In this document: one piece after another, positions 13,261 to 25,619 of the stretch | Layout: every line of letters begins with the position of its first letter | How positions within the stretch are numbered: position 1 is the stretch's first letter | From: Trogon surrucura | Lineage: Eukaryota; Chordata; Aves; Trogoniformes; Trogonidae | Direction of reading: 5' to 3' | NCBI GenBank assembly: GCA_020746105.1 | Contig: CM036622.1 | Span: 18,701,487 to 18,765,486 of the forward strand | Length of the DNA stretch: 64,000 bases | Program-made: the position numbers and the translations under genes | Notes under the pieces: model-generated | Seen by the model: only the letters and a program-made list of their open reading frames with translations | What the model was told of the DNA's origin: nothing | Databases searched by the model: none

Positions 13261-13970
13261 AATTATCACTGGCGTAACTTTTCATATGAATGCTGCTGGT
13301 TTTGTTTTAATTTCTGGAAGTTCACTAATTATGCAAATGCTACTAAGTAGGTTTCAGTGTGGGTTGCATATTGGTCTAGAACTCCAGAAGTCCTGAACTG
13401 CAAGTCTAGATGTTACATCAAGTTTTTGTGAAAGTCCTGTATGACAAATTCTCAAATGAGATGTCATGTTAGTTCCATTTTCCTTTTAATAGCATTGCTT
13501 GAGGCATTCAAAATTTAAACTGGTTTGAACTGAAGCATGTTCATCTCCAGTTTCCAAATGGACATCAGTTTCTGTGCATGGAAACCGATTGTAATAATTC
13601 CTATCCCTCACAAAGAAGCATTTTAAGTATTTGCGGTATTGCAGTTTCAGCAGGGACCTCACTATTAAATGTAATATGGTACACGAGTGATAACTGTTAC
13701 TAGATAACGCTGTAAGAATTCTTCTTGCATTTTGCTGATTATTCTTTCCAAAACAACAGCCTATCCATGAGTTATGAGCCACTTCTCAGAGTGAATGCTG
13801 TTATTTGTTTTAGAAATCTAAATCTATTTAAAACAAGCCTTAGCTCAGTTTGATTTACTGAGCATTTAAGCCCCAAAGGATGCATAGTCAATGCATTCCG
13901 TTAAAGAATAGATACACAAATCTACCAACAATGGCTAGAATTTGCTTATTGCTTGTTACATTTACAGCAC
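13261..13970. other. unique DNA, no gene recognised
   Basis: I see nothing beyond a 98-codon minus-strand frame (13486-13782) with no recognisable domain. It may include the extreme, unrecognisable 5' part of the neighbouring L3-like LINE. Confidence 0.5.
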
Positions 13971-14110
13971 AGGTCTGGGCATTTGGGCCTTGGTTTCTGC
14001 TACTGACTGTGTGACTGTCAGTAAATTATTTAATTTTTCTGTACTCAAGTTCCCTTAGCTGGGCATTTTACCAACCTCAGAGGGGTATTACAAGATTGAA
14101 CTAAGAACTG
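13971..14110 (+). mobile_element. MIR-like SINE fragment, plus strand
   Basis: The order of phrases follows the MIR core and 3' part: TCTGCTACTGACTGTGTGAC, then GTAAATTATTTAATTTTTCT in the place of 'AAGTTACTTAACCTCTCT', then GTACTCAAGTTCCCT, and then 'ACCTCAGAGGGGTATTACAAG' in the place of the 'ACCTCATAGGGTTGTTGTGAG' phrase. The tRNA-derived head is not recognisable. MIR-like SINEs predate the bird-mammal split, so the high divergence fits. Confidence 0.65.
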
Positions 14111-16391
14111 GCCTTTGAGTTCCTCAGATAAAAATTACTCTCTACGTAGCAAGCGGTACTGAAAATCTAGAGGGACTGTGCTGACATTTAGGATAGGGTT
14201 CTCATTTTTCTTGCTGTTGAGCTTGGCTAGCTTCAGCAGTTATTTCTGCTATTCGTTTGCAGACAGAAGAATCAAATCCTTTGTGTTTTAATGGGAAAGG
14301 AACAACTGTTCTTCCAACAGTCCCATTCTACCAGCAGGTAAAAACCAGGCAAGCCTTTTCTACATGGCTTCCCAGTGAGGAAGAAGCAGTTATAACAAAG
14401 TAGACATGTATTCCAAGCATATTCTTGTTTCATTTAAGAAATTATGTCCATCTTACAGCACACATGGGTCCAAGGCAGGCCTTTCATTTTGTATACCGGT
14501 GCCTTTACTCCCTTTGCATTACCTTGGGCTTAGGAATGATCTGCTGAGAAACAGATGCTCAGGGCAAGTTTAGATACAGTTTTATATGACTCTTCTGCCT
14601 TCTGCAGAGCCCTGTTCAGCAGAAGTTAATGGCATCACAGAGTGTTTTACTTCTCAGCTTCACACTTTGATGGCTCTGTAGGACACATACTCAGGAAATC
14701 AGTCAGATCACTCCTTGGCAGCTCTTGGAGCATTATCAGTTACAGCAAATCAAAGACTCATTTGAAATAAAATTACCAATATTGTCATGCTGTTTCTATA
14801 TCCTTCAATATACAGCGCTTTTCTCTTCCAAGATCACACAGTTACTAGCTTCAAATTCCTAGGAAGGTTTCACTTCTCATCTTCCACACCAGGCTAAATC
14901 TACTTTTTCTGCAATGCTCTTCATGATTCTTCTCTTATAGCTTCTCCCTCTAGCTGTATACAAGGACTTTGTAATTTCTTGCTGGAGTATTGTCCAGGCA
15001 CATTCTAAAAGAACCTGGTCAAGCCCTTGTAACAAGAAGATGTGCTAAAAGATTTCAAGGGTATTTGGTTTTGGGGTTTTTTTAAACAAAATTTAGGAAG
15101 CAGTATGTTGCCTTCAGCCCTCAGAATCTTTTTTTTATAAGTTTGTATTATTTTTAGATTTTTATTAGTTCATTGTTCTTATGGCTCTGCAATTTAAAAA
15201 CAACAAAAAAACTCCAGAAAAACAGGAAACTTGAAATTTTATATTGGACTTAAGATTTTAGCAAGCAGAAAAACAGTAAATACTTGGATATTAACATTAT
15301 AATCACTGATTTTGATAGTGCGTTCTTTTTCTCAAACACTTCCCCAGTTAGCTCAAATCACAAACCCTTTCTCCTTTTACTGTACATCAAATCAGTTAAC
15401 ATTTTAGCATTCTTTCAGTCATACTCTTAAAGCTATCACATTTCTAAAGTTAGCCACATCTTCATCACACAAATATTGTGTTCTATATCCAAACTAGATC
15501 ATAAGTTGCTTAACTTGTGATCTTGTATGTGGTCTTGAACATGTTACTGGAACTCAGAAACAAGAATAGCAACAACATGCCTTTTTATGTACCAGCTATG
15601 AAGGAAGCTGGGGGTGGGGAAGTAGACATGTTTCCAGCAATTAAAGAGGAATTTTTCAATAACTTATGTTCAGTTTTGCTGTAAAGATTCGCGTGTGTTA
15701 TTTGATCCACCAAATGCTGTTGCCATTTCCTGTAGCTATTGAAATGTATGATTTATTGGAACAAGGGTAATAATATGCTCATTTATATAAACATACACTC
15801 AGTACTGCAGTGGTTCATTTTTAAATTGTTCTGAGTTAAACCTGGAGGTTTTCAGAGGCAATGAAATAAATACATGGCTTACCTAAAGTATGCAGTCCTT
15901 CCAAAAAAGTTGTCCTAAAATTAATGAAATTTGTTGTGTACAGTGAGTTCTACACAAAAGTATCAATTCAATCATTTTTAGCAGTGGACGTTCACTGAAT
16001 CAGGGTCATTATCACTAACAAAAAAAAAACTATTAAATTTGAAATATAAAACAGTAAAGACTTTCTGTTCTTCTCCATAGCTCCAACGAGACCAATCACA
16101 ATTAATTTTTTCTCCAGGCAGATGACGTATACCATTTAACAACCTATAAAATAACTGCAGTGTCTTTAAGGACTGACAGTGTTATACACAACAGATAATT
16201 ATCATGGATGTTGCCACTGACAAGAATTCTCTATGTAAATTCTTTTTTACCGGGACAGAATCTATGCATTTTTTTAAACTGGCTGTATCTTCTGCATGTT
16301 TACCATTTACTTTTATGTTGCTTTCTGTTAAAATGCAACACCATCTGGATTCTTTTGAAAATGCAGTACTTGACACAAAGAAATCAAATTA
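14111..16391. other. unique AT-rich DNA, no gene recognised
   Basis: No gene or repeat family is recognised. Near 15510-15550 a phrase weakly recalls a MIR core (GTGGTCTTGAACATGTTACT), but the resemblance is too short to call. Open frames here are below 80 codons. Confidence 0.5.
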
Positions 16392-16428
16392 TTCTTACTT
16401 CATGTGGAAAATCTTCTTACTTCATGTG
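16392..16428. repeat. two-copy tandem duplication, period 22 bp
   Basis: The 15-mer TTCTTACTTCATGTG occurs at 16392-16406 and again at 16414-16428, separated by GAAAATC. This recent-looking small duplication lies inside overlapping chance frames. Confidence 0.85.
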
Positions 16429-18883
16429 AATACACACCAGTAAATTGAACTAAGACAAGTAATCTCAGTATCCCTGTAGACTGCAAGATTACCAGATAGA
16501 AAATAAAAACATGTTAACTCATCTCAGTATGATTTTTTTAACCTCGCTCCTCAAAAGCATTCTCATCTCAAAAATTGCTAATAAATGCAGGTAATGACCT
16601 TGCTTCAAGTTAACTAACAGGGAGCCATGTTTGAAGAGTCTGGATCATTTTTATAATACAGATACACCATAAGTAACTTGACTAGTCTTTGATAAACCTT
16701 TTTAGGATTTAGAAAAGATGAGCAGGGTGACACAAAGGAAAAACAGTTGAGTTAAACAGCAGCTCGAATGGGGAAGCTATAACACCCAGTATCAGAGGAC
16801 ACTGACTTTGCAGACTGTGAGAAGAGCTTATGAAACTGCATCCACTGCACTGATTCTCCCATCTGCTGAGCTGTAATTAATGCAGTTCTGTATGAAGCTG
16901 GAGAAAAAACCCAGGATTTAGTAATATCTGCAAAATGTATTGTTCTGAAGGAAAAGTTTGGCTGGTGGGTCTAGCATAGGTGCCAAGATGGCTAAATCAT
17001 CAGCATTCAAGCACTCCTGAGAAAGAGTGTGGAAAGTCCCCTGATTTTACACAGTGTTAAAATAGTTCTTTTGTTTGCATCATGTTAAGTTTGAATAAGA
17101 TACCATCTATGCAGAGTTTTACACCTTATGACATGAATAATGACCATAATTGGTCTGTTTTCACCTCCTGCTACTTATAAAAGAAATGTGAAGATGGGTA
17201 CCACAGCAAAGCAGGCCTGGATGGGTGCCCAGTTGTGTCTCTTGCCTGCAAAAGTTCAAAAAATGGACACAAAAGAACCTGTCCATAGTGTTAAACTCTC
17301 GGACCCTCCAAATAGGTGTGGCTGTATCTAAATTGCCATTGGGAATTATCCCTGGCCAGTGTCAATTTCTGAACTGGGCCCAGGACTTGTTTGCAAGATG
17401 GGCTGTGAGCCTTGGGCCAAAAATGCGCCTGGAAACATCACAACAATTTAACAATGTTGATGACAGGTATGATGTCCAAGAGTATTCCTGGCACCACCTT
17501 ATTTACTACTGTAGATGTAGTCTCTGTGTTCAGCTATATCTCTGCTTGTCTGTCCCCCATTGTGACATTTGAATCTCAGCAATTCAAAATTTGACTTAGA
17601 GTTAGAAATAATGACCACACCAGGTGCCTCAAGGTACAATAAAGAGTATTTGACTGAGGCAAAAGAGTATGAGTTACACCTCCTGTACATCCTAGTACAC
17701 TCTTTCTCTATGTCTTTCTAATGTGGGGGTTTCTATTTATTATTGGTTGAACTTCTAAGACTGTTGTTGAGCAAGTATTTTTGTTTCAAAAGATGTTCTC
17801 ACAAATGCCAGAAGAAAAATAAATGAAAATCATACTCTCTCAGTGTACACTTTCACCCACAGAAATTTCTTACTACAGACATCTCACCCTGATGATCCTG
17901 GTTTTAAATTCCTTGAGTACTTGGAGACCAACTTCATCAATCTGTAGCTTAGCCCACGGATCAGCACACAGAAATCATGATGAGATGGCAGTATTAACAT
18001 CCAGTGGTCCTTTTGCTGTTCTTAATTTGTTTGGTTTTTTTCTGTTAGTTTAAGTTGTTCAATTTCAGCAAATATCTGGCTTGTGGCCAAAAAGGGCAGG
18101 GTGACATTAGTCAGAGCCTGCTTAGGACCCTGGGTAGAAAAATACAGCTGAAAGCTTGGAGCCCTCAAGGAGGATGGTCCCAGTGGCTGAGCCACCTCTG
18201 CTGTGGTCAGTGGGTGAGAAGACAAAATACAGTAGGTTTGGATGGCTAGGAGTAAGTAAAGGTATCTGAAGGCTGTTAATGAAATAATGAGATGAGCTAG
18301 TGGTTGTTTCAATGATGTAACACACCAGAAATCTTTGAGTAACAGATTCTGCATCTTAACTGCTCTGTGTAGCAGAGAGGCAAAAAGGGCTGTGACAGTA
18401 AATTTGAGGGGCTATAGGGAAGAAAGAGGCAAGTGTGGAGGTGATCTGGCAACAATTGCCTTATTTAAAGCAATAGACCTATGAGATTTTATTGGTACTG
18501 GTGAGTTTTGCTTAAAATGAGATCTTCCTTGAAAAGTTCCCCCATGTTAGTGTTTCAGTGTCATATGAAAATGTTAGCAGAGAGTTCTATCTGTGAACAT
18601 ATTTCTAAATAACCTTTGTGCTGGCAGGTGTATGGTGCTGGAACTCTGAATATTGCAGAGAGCTGGAGGACTGCCCCATTGCAACGCCCTGCATCTTCTA
18701 AGAGTATAAGCAACCTGAACAGCAAAAGAGGAGTGTATTGTTTGAGTTGCAAACATGAGTTCCCTGCCAACGTAGGCAGAAATCTTTCTGCTGTAGGTAG
18801 TTCTGTGTAATTCCCAGACTGCAGTAGTACCTGATCTACCTCATTCTGAATCCTGATACTTCTGCTGGCACTCTTTTCCAGGT
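16429..18883. other. unique DNA, no gene recognised
   Basis: The longest frames are 115 codons (17225-17572, plus) and 110 codons (18022-18354, minus). Neither has a recognisable domain or a good pair of flanking splice sites, and overlapping frames on both strands suggest chance. No repeat family is recognised. Confidence 0.5.
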
Positions 18884-18993
18884 GGAAGACTGAGGCACAG
18901 GAAGCCCACGATTTGCCTAAGCAGTATGGACCATCTGTGCCTGAGCAGGAAATGAACTGGGTCTCCAGAGCTCTGGAACAAGGCTGTCATCAT
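18884..18993 (-). mobile_element. MIR-like SINE fragment, minus strand
   Basis: On the plus strand the text reads as the antisense of a MIR-type SINE: GGAAGACTGAGGCACAGGA, then GATTTGCCTAAG, then GAGCAGGAAATGAACTGGGT, then CTCCAGAGCTCTGGAACAAGG. The 'AACTGGGTCTCC' part sits where the tRNA-like B-box region of the SINE lies in antisense. Both this copy and the one at 13971-14110 are strongly diverged. Confidence 0.7.
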
Positions 18994-19539
18994 AGGGTCA
19001 TCTATTTTCCCTGTGCCATGATGCTACTTGTGAAATAAAATGCCTTCCTCTGCTCCCCTGGGAATCTAATTCTATGTGCTGAATCAATACAACAGTGAAA
19101 GCAGGAACAGGAATAATTTTGTTTCCCTTTCAAGGGTCTGCAGCCTTATTTATTCTGTGTTCATATTTCACTTTTCACTGTCTACCTTCCACAATTTCTG
19201 TATTTTTTCTATGTTTAAAACATGCTGTCTCTTTCACATGTCATTCTTTCTTAACAACATAATACTTGACATAAGCTGCCCTCTGGATCCTTTCTGTGGT
19301 GTAACTATGTTATCTTTGTTGTTATTGATTTCTGTTGCTAGGGGATGAGGTCGTGCCACTCCTGGCCAGTTTGTCTTTGCAATTCAGCTGTATTCTTTTA
19401 ACTCTTCAAGTTTTTCCTCTTGAGAACACTGAGTGCCAAGTTTTGAAGTCATACAAAAATGCCAGGAATCCCAGAGGATGATTCTGTCTGAGGAAAGATC
19501 ACAAGATTTAATTGCAAAATAGGAGAACAGATAGCAACT
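18994..19539. other. unique DNA, no gene recognised
   Basis: A 90-codon plus frame (19076-19348) is rich in F, L and S and reflects pyrimidine-rich sequence. No gene signal is seen. The motif at 19277-19290 (GCTGCCCTCTGGATC) has only partial agreement with a CTCF core and is not called. Confidence 0.5.
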
Positions 19540-19592
19540 GGGAGAGATTCTGATCTTAACTGTTCCTTTCTGAGAGCAGAATTTGGCCAACG
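19540..19592. repeat. old dispersed repeat, AGAATTTGGCC end
   Basis: The segment ends in CTGAGAGCAGAATTTGGCC. It carries at 19578-19588 the exact reverse complement of the 11-base core found at 11342-11352. Upstream, GATTCTGATCTTAACTG fits the body of the same remembered palindromic element. The short matching length limits certainty. Confidence 0.4.
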
Positions 19593-21680
19593 AACTTGGA
19601 TTTTTCTTCTTCAGCCCTGCTGTTTTTGTTTCAAGTCAAAATATTATAGGATTTCTTTATCAGTTCCACACTTCCAACTGAATACCTTTTTTTTTTTTTT
19701 TTGAAAGGGACATGTCCTTTTGAAATACATAAACTATTTTTGCTCTTCGCTGAATTTCTGCTTTTGTATTGCATCTACATTTGATTTTCTCTGCAGAACA
19801 GAATTTGGTTCCACAAAATGAAAGGGCTGATGCAGAGCTTTTAAAATTTGAATAACAGTTGAAACCAAAGGAAAGGGTGAGAGAGCTGAGGGAGGCTTTT
19901 CAAAACAAAAATTGCTTCTTTCAACATAAATTGGGATTTGGTTTGGTCTCGTTGCTTGGTTGTTTTTTAAAGGGAAATTCAGACTGCTATGTGCTGTGCT
20001 CCTGGGTGAAATTTCCATATGCTCTTAGGGTAAAATTTAGAGCTTCAGACTTCTTGATTGAACTCTGATGATCTTACTGCAGCATTTTACTAAGTACTTT
20101 GACTTCTGCCTGCTTCTCTGAGAGTCTGCAGAATCACTCAAGGATTATGGAAGTTGGCAGCTCAGCTACTGTGGCCCACAAATGGTCGCTTGCTTATCTA
20201 TGAGGTGCCAGATGGGAGGAGACAGACCACACCAGACCCTTGTCCCTGGTGTACTTCAGCTTGCTCTGGGATTTGCAGCTGGCTGAGATACTGAACCCCA
20301 GTTGATATGGTCTGTGGTTGGAAAGGGCTGCCATAACATCACAGCAGACACTGCAGAACACTACAGTGGTTCATCTGGCAGCTTCAGAAATGAGAGAGAT
20401 ATGATAACAGACTATTTTAAAGGGTTTTTAACATAACATTGTATCTTGACTATCATTTGATTTCCTCCAGTGAGGATATCAGACTCCACCCGCTATGCAG
20501 TAAATTTAACACTTGAACTTCTATTATTAACTACAACTAATTTGATATGTGGCAGAAGATGGAAATGCCTTTTCAAAACTTTTTTTTTTCTGTTTGCCTT
20601 TGAAATTTGGATGTTGCCAAGGTGTCTCTGGGAGAGATTCTCAGAATTATGTTCCCTTTAGACAATAAATGTCTAACTTAGAGTGAATTTGGTATTAGAA
20701 TCTGCAGTTGTATTCAGGTCTATATCTGCATTCCTGGCTTGAACGGGGAGTCATCCATCTCTTCGCCTTAAGTAAGCCCACTTTTCTTGTAAGAAATACC
20801 TTTGTGCTTTCTCTATTAGTATACTTTTCAGCCTGCTCTTCTCACTTCAGTAGTGAATACGTAGGTAAAAACAGCAAATATATCTGCCATCAGATTGCAC
20901 ACAGGCAAGGGGGAGTAGTCTCAGAAAGTGGGTTTTGAACTTTTAAACCCAAAATGTTTGCACCAGATGATTTGTCTTATTGTGACCTAGTGTGAAATAT
21001 GTCCTAACCTGCATGCACTTGTGCTAAGGCAAAATTCACTACTTACAGCTCACATGGTTCTCAAATGAATCTTAAGCATTATGTACATAGCACAGAGTTT
21101 AGCTCTACGCATACACGCACACACACTGCCTTCCTGCAAAGAGACACTGATTTCTGCTTCCAGCCACAGTATGGCTCAGATTTGAAAACTGGTTAACCAT
21201 GCCATGTCTGGGTACATAAAGGACGAGTGTGTGAACAATATCATCTCATTGCTGGGAAACATGTAAACAGCAAAAAGCCAAATGGGCATAATTTTTACTT
21301 CCATGAGATTTGCTGTTGCCCAACAAATTCTGTTTGTCTGCCTTATGCAGTGTGGACCTCATGTTCAACCAGATAGCCAGCAAGGGAGGTCATACGTTCT
21401 AGGTGCATGTCTTTTCCAGGTACATGCACATGCTACATGTGACTGAAGCAAACCATTATTGTGAAAATGATTCATGAAGCCATCTTCCTAAGAGCATGGC
21501 ACAAAAGGATTGGTGGACAATATTTATGTGAGCAAAAAGATGATGTTGTTAAATGCTCAAGAGGAGAGCAAGGGAAAGCAGAAATGTCTGCAGAGGGCTC
21601 TGCCTTTTTCAAACAAGCAGTTGCATAGTAAATAACAGGTTTTTAAAACCTCATACGGCTGCAGTCTCTCTTTCTGTTAG
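19593..21680. other. unique DNA, no gene recognised
   Basis: It contains a 16-base poly-T run (19687-19702) and otherwise mixed-complexity sequence. No repeat family is recognised. The segment ends in a pyrimidine-rich stretch and AG that may be a splice acceptor for the candidate exon that follows. Confidence 0.5.
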
Positions 21681-21892
21681 AAGCTCCCTGTGGTAATGCC
21701 AGCCATTCTTTACGAGCCCTGTAGGAACGACATCGTTAGTTATATCTATCAGAGACAGGCTCTTCTCTGCCTCCCCCTTCTCCTGCTGGAAGGGTTCCCA
21801 GACTGGACCCATTTGGCTGACAACTTGCTCACCTGCATCAGGCGATGGTGTGCGAAGGCATCCCAGAGCACTCAACTCCCGTTCTCCTCAAG
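21681..21892 (+). other. candidate exon, open throughout, unknown protein
   Basis: The 212-base segment is bounded by a good acceptor (TCTCTCTTTCTGTTAG, ending at 21680) and a good donor (CTCAAG/GTGAGA, GT at 21893-21894). One plus frame is open from the first base of the segment, and its stop TGA overlaps the donor itself, as expected if coding ended at the splice site. The predicted piece is about 70 residues with a leucine-rich middle (ALLCLPLLLLEGF) followed by a Trp/Cys-containing stretch. I do not recognise it. The segment and the next 90 bases hold about ten CpGs, unusual for this window. A minus frame is also open, so an exon of a non-coding RNA, a conserved element or chance remain possible. 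Confidence 0.3.
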
Positions 21893-22778
21893 GTGAGAAC
21901 AGCTCCGTGACAGACACGCTTGGCACGCAAACTGTCTCAGCGCCAGGGGGTGTGGATGTGAGATTCCCCTTCACACTGAGTGGAGTCGTACACCAGTTCC
22001 TGACACAACCTGCAATAAGGATGGTTTCCAGCTACCTGATTACTTCTGTAGCCAGCCAAACCATAGAGTACCCACCTCAGCACTTAAGAGTTTAATCCTA
22101 AGGAACACCTTTTTTCCTACATTTAATACAATAAATAAATTGTCCTAACAAGTAATTTGAATGGAGAAAAATGGAGGGAAGCAGAGGTGTTTGCATATTT
22201 GTGGAAAGCTGATTTAATCTGCTTAATCTGGTCTCTTGTTCAGAAAGATCTTGTTTGTTTCAGATCAATCTGATAGTACAAATATAAATCTGCTTGCTGA
22301 TGCTCTGATGCTATAATCTGAGTCTTTAATCAAACTCTTTGAAGCTGAATTTACACCCTGAGCACTCTTGGTTATATATCCTTTCCCTCTTACAGTTTAA
22401 TTTAAGCTCATAGTTTATACAACAATAAGGAACTTTCAAAATATGAAATCTACAACCTCGGGTAATCCACTAAAAACACTTATTTACCGTGAGAGCAACA
22501 CAGAAGAGGATTACTAATAGCTTTCTTTTCCCTACTACTGCTGCAGGCAGAAAAAAAACAATAGAATTAAATTTGGTTTTATGTGCAGTCTGATCAGATG
22601 ATTCCAGGATTACTGTCTCTCTCTGGCTCCTGTGGCTATGAATACCTAAAACTGGTCAGTTCTGCAGTGTTGCAATTGTAGCTCTGCCACTGAAGTAGCT
22701 CAAGGCATGCTAAGAAAAGGACTGGAAAGGAAGGAATTAGAAGTCAAGGGAAGGATAATGGTCAACTTGGGTTGATTG
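21893..22778. other. unique DNA downstream of candidate exon
   Basis: CpG-enriched up to about 21985, then ordinary AT-rich sequence. An 81-codon plus frame (21850-22095) crosses the proposed donor in a different register. No repeat or RNA gene is seen. Confidence 0.5.
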
Positions 22779-22850
22779 GGATTGGTATAATTCCATTTGA
22801 GTCAATAAGACTGTCTGGATCACGACTCAATACAAAATTTGGCCCTACCA
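22779..22850. repeat. old dispersed repeat, AAATTTGGCCC end
   Basis: GGTATAATTCCATTTGAGTC is followed by AATAAGACTGTCTGGATC and ends ACAAAATTTGGCCCTA. The order (GTGTAACTCCATTGAAGTCAA, then CTGGAT, then AATTTGGCCC) matches my memory of the same palindromic amniote element as at 11333 and 19540. Confidence 0.45.
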
Positions 22851-23539
22851 TTTGGATCAAATAAAAATGCTCTCTTTAGTTATGTGGAGATTGAGCAGGG
22901 TCACTAATTAGTTACTTTTTTGAGCATTATCATTCTCTTTTTGATGGCTTCTTTGGGGGGGAACTTTTGGCATGATATTCTGCATTAGTCAGATGAGTCT
23001 GATTTTTACAGGTTCCATACCTGTAGGTAAAAGCAGTCATTTATTGTCTTGTAATCACATAGTTTTCGTAGTGTACAATTATTTCAGTGAAAACTTTGCA
23101 AACCCAGTCTTGAAATTCATTGGATCAGGTGAAGAATTTACTGAAGTCGGTGGTATATGCATCTGGATTATATCCTTGGGTGATTGCTTTGCTGACTGCA
23201 TCTACAGTCTGATTTGGAACCCTGTGGTTTGCTCAGCATTGTAGAGGAGATGTATGCATATAGCCTTGTGCTTCACAGTGATTTTGAAGAGATGGGAATC
23301 TTGTCAAAACTGTAAATGGTTTTAACTTCCTCAGCTACCTGGCTGCAACTGCCCAGCCCCAGTCTTGTTCCCATTTCGGTGGGGTTTTATCAGTTCTGTT
23401 GTAGGTCCCTGAATCTATGAGAAGTGCAAACGTCTTCCTGCCTGAGTCGGCAATGGGAAGTGCTAAGGGGTACAGTTTTCTTTTTCTCTCTGTGCTCTTT
23501 TGAGCACTTGGGATTACATGGAAGGCATTGACCTAATCA
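22851..23539. other. unique DNA, no gene recognised
   Basis: A 90-codon plus frame (22972-23244) is open and encodes a hydrophobic, aromatic-rich peptide. It has no recognisable domain and no convincing splice sites. I treat it as chance. Confidence 0.5.
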
Positions 23540-23625
23540 TTAAAGATCCAGTCTTCAAGCCCTTCCTTAATTTCTGCTCAGTACTTACTCAGGCAAGGAT
23601 CCAGTTGACTTCCTTGAGCTCAGCC
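23540..23625. repeat. possible old amniote MITE fragment
   Basis: The phrase CAGTACTTACTCAGGCAAGG is followed by ATCCAGTTGACTTCCTTGAG. This resembles the 'CCTTACTCAGGCAAAACTCCCATTGACTTCAATGGG' wording of a dispersed non-autonomous element I remember from reptile and bird genomes. The match is partial and no inverted partner is visible. Confidence 0.35.
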
Positions 23626-25619
23626 TCAGCAAAAAAAAACAAATTAAGGCCTTGGCCTCAGGTCTGATATCATACTCCATTTCCTTTCAAATTAACTCTT
23701 TATTTCACCAGGTAGTGAAACTGCACTTGAGAAGCTGGAGAGGATTTGTTTTCACCATGGATTCTTCAAGTTTCCAAGCATTCTTTTTTTTTCTTTTTTT
23801 TTTTTTTTCTAATTCCTACATCACAAAGTAGATGCAAAGGCTAAACAGAGCTTTGAGGAAATGCTGGCAGTGTCACCATGTGGGGAAAATGATACTAGTT
23901 TCTCTAAATACACAGAATATACGCAGTTACTTGAACAACTGCTATCTCATCAGGACCCTGAATCCCTCTTTAGAGCTCTTTATCTTATCTGCTGCAGGTC
24001 TTGAAGGCATTTCCTGACCCAAAGAGAACCCCAAAATGGGGTATCCAACAGGATAAGTGCTGTTTCCTGCCCTGGCACACCCAACACCGCCTACCATGCC
24101 CCAAAGGGTGAGCAGACTTTGTCTCTCTGTTCTTTGGATACATATTGGGGGTTTTGCAGTGGACGAGAGATCACTTCTTTATTACTGTTGATTCCCCCTT
24201 GGAGAATGGAAGTGTAATTCAAAGAAATTGATGTGCAATGCCAATTCCACTTTTCCTCTCTCTGTTGTCAGGGAGACTTAGCTGACTCCAAGCTCTCCAT
24301 TTTGAGGTCAGAGGTTTAGGCATGAGCAAAGCCTCCCTCAGGCTAGGCTCCGTTCTTGCATATTTAGGCTCCAAAGAACAAGATGGAAAAAAACTTAGCC
24401 TTCTAGATCTCCTACTCCCAACCGCTTCACGAGTGTTCTGAATGGGCTTTGCCCTTTCCAATTCAAGTTAGCATCTCTGATTCGAAAGACCAGACAAATG
24501 CATGATTGTTCCATGGATATGTCTGCCTCGGTTGAATGTCATTACTAATACTGAAATGCTGTCAGAGTAGATATCCTGTAGTTTCTTTGAGCCAGATGCA
24601 TTCTGTCTGTGCCAAACGTATTGGCAAGCACACAAACGCACACAAGTACACACTCACGCAAATACATTTGCAGAGGGTTCCCAAGCAGCATAGCTGCTTG
24701 CAAATATGAAAGATAGCTGAGGAAGCAGGGCTCACAATAGCCCTGGGCAACCCCAACAGATGATGTTACTGTAGATCCTAACAAAGAGTGGATGGCAATG
24801 AAATTCTTTGGGTCCCTTCACAGAAGTGATACTCGCTCCTGTGAGAAAATAGCTTGTAGCCCTACAGCTCAGCGAGTACGGCTTGGAGCAATGTGAAACT
24901 TGCAACTCCCTTTCAACTAACAAATTTCAGGGTGTTTTCAAGCAGAGTGAAATATCCACAGTCACAGACCCTTCAAGTTTCTTTTGTGCAAAAAGTACTT
25001 TGGTAATTTCCAGTAAGCATAAAACAGAATTTATAAACAACCACCATGTGCTCTGTAATGGATTATTGCAGTTCTATTTTTGCCCATGTTTCAATTTTGA
25101 TAGGAAATGTGCAAAGTAGTCATAGTTACCTCATTGGTGTTTGCCATGTGTTGCTTTTTGCATCCTGTTTCACATTTTTTGTCTATTAATTAACCTTACT
25201 GAGGCAGCGAGCATGATGGCGTTCCCCCCGCATCGTAGCTGCCCCATTTGTTGTTTCGTTATGACTCAATTTTTCACAGCTCTGTCTTTCTTCAGCACAA
25301 TCATCATGATTCAGTTTGTGTTCTTCCCTTCATTCCCGGTTTCCCCTTAGTATGTGCACATATCCTGGGTACAAAAGAAAAAATAACTGAAAGATTCTGA
25401 GGCTGTTGTTATGTATGGGCTCTGCCTTTCCTTCCAGATTCCAAGAAATACTTCATCTGGAGAGCTTCATATGATGTGAATTGCTGGAACTCTGTTGGCC
25501 TTCAGCGGAGCTGCGATGGTGTAGAGCTGCAAAGGCCCTGATGGTCTTAAGCTTCCACTTACTCCTTCAGCTACTGAATCTACAGGAGACCTGTACTGGA
25601 ACATTGCTCAAGTGAGGAG
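23626..25619. other. unique DNA, no gene recognised
   Basis: Contains a T-rich run (23781-23810) and a CA-rich stretch (24627-24660) that generates Val/Cys/Leu-rich chance frames on the minus strand. No repeat family or gene is recognised. Confidence 0.5.

Noticed and set aside
19277..19290. A third CTCF site (minus strand)
   Set aside because: Only 11 of 14 core positions agree, which is common by chance.
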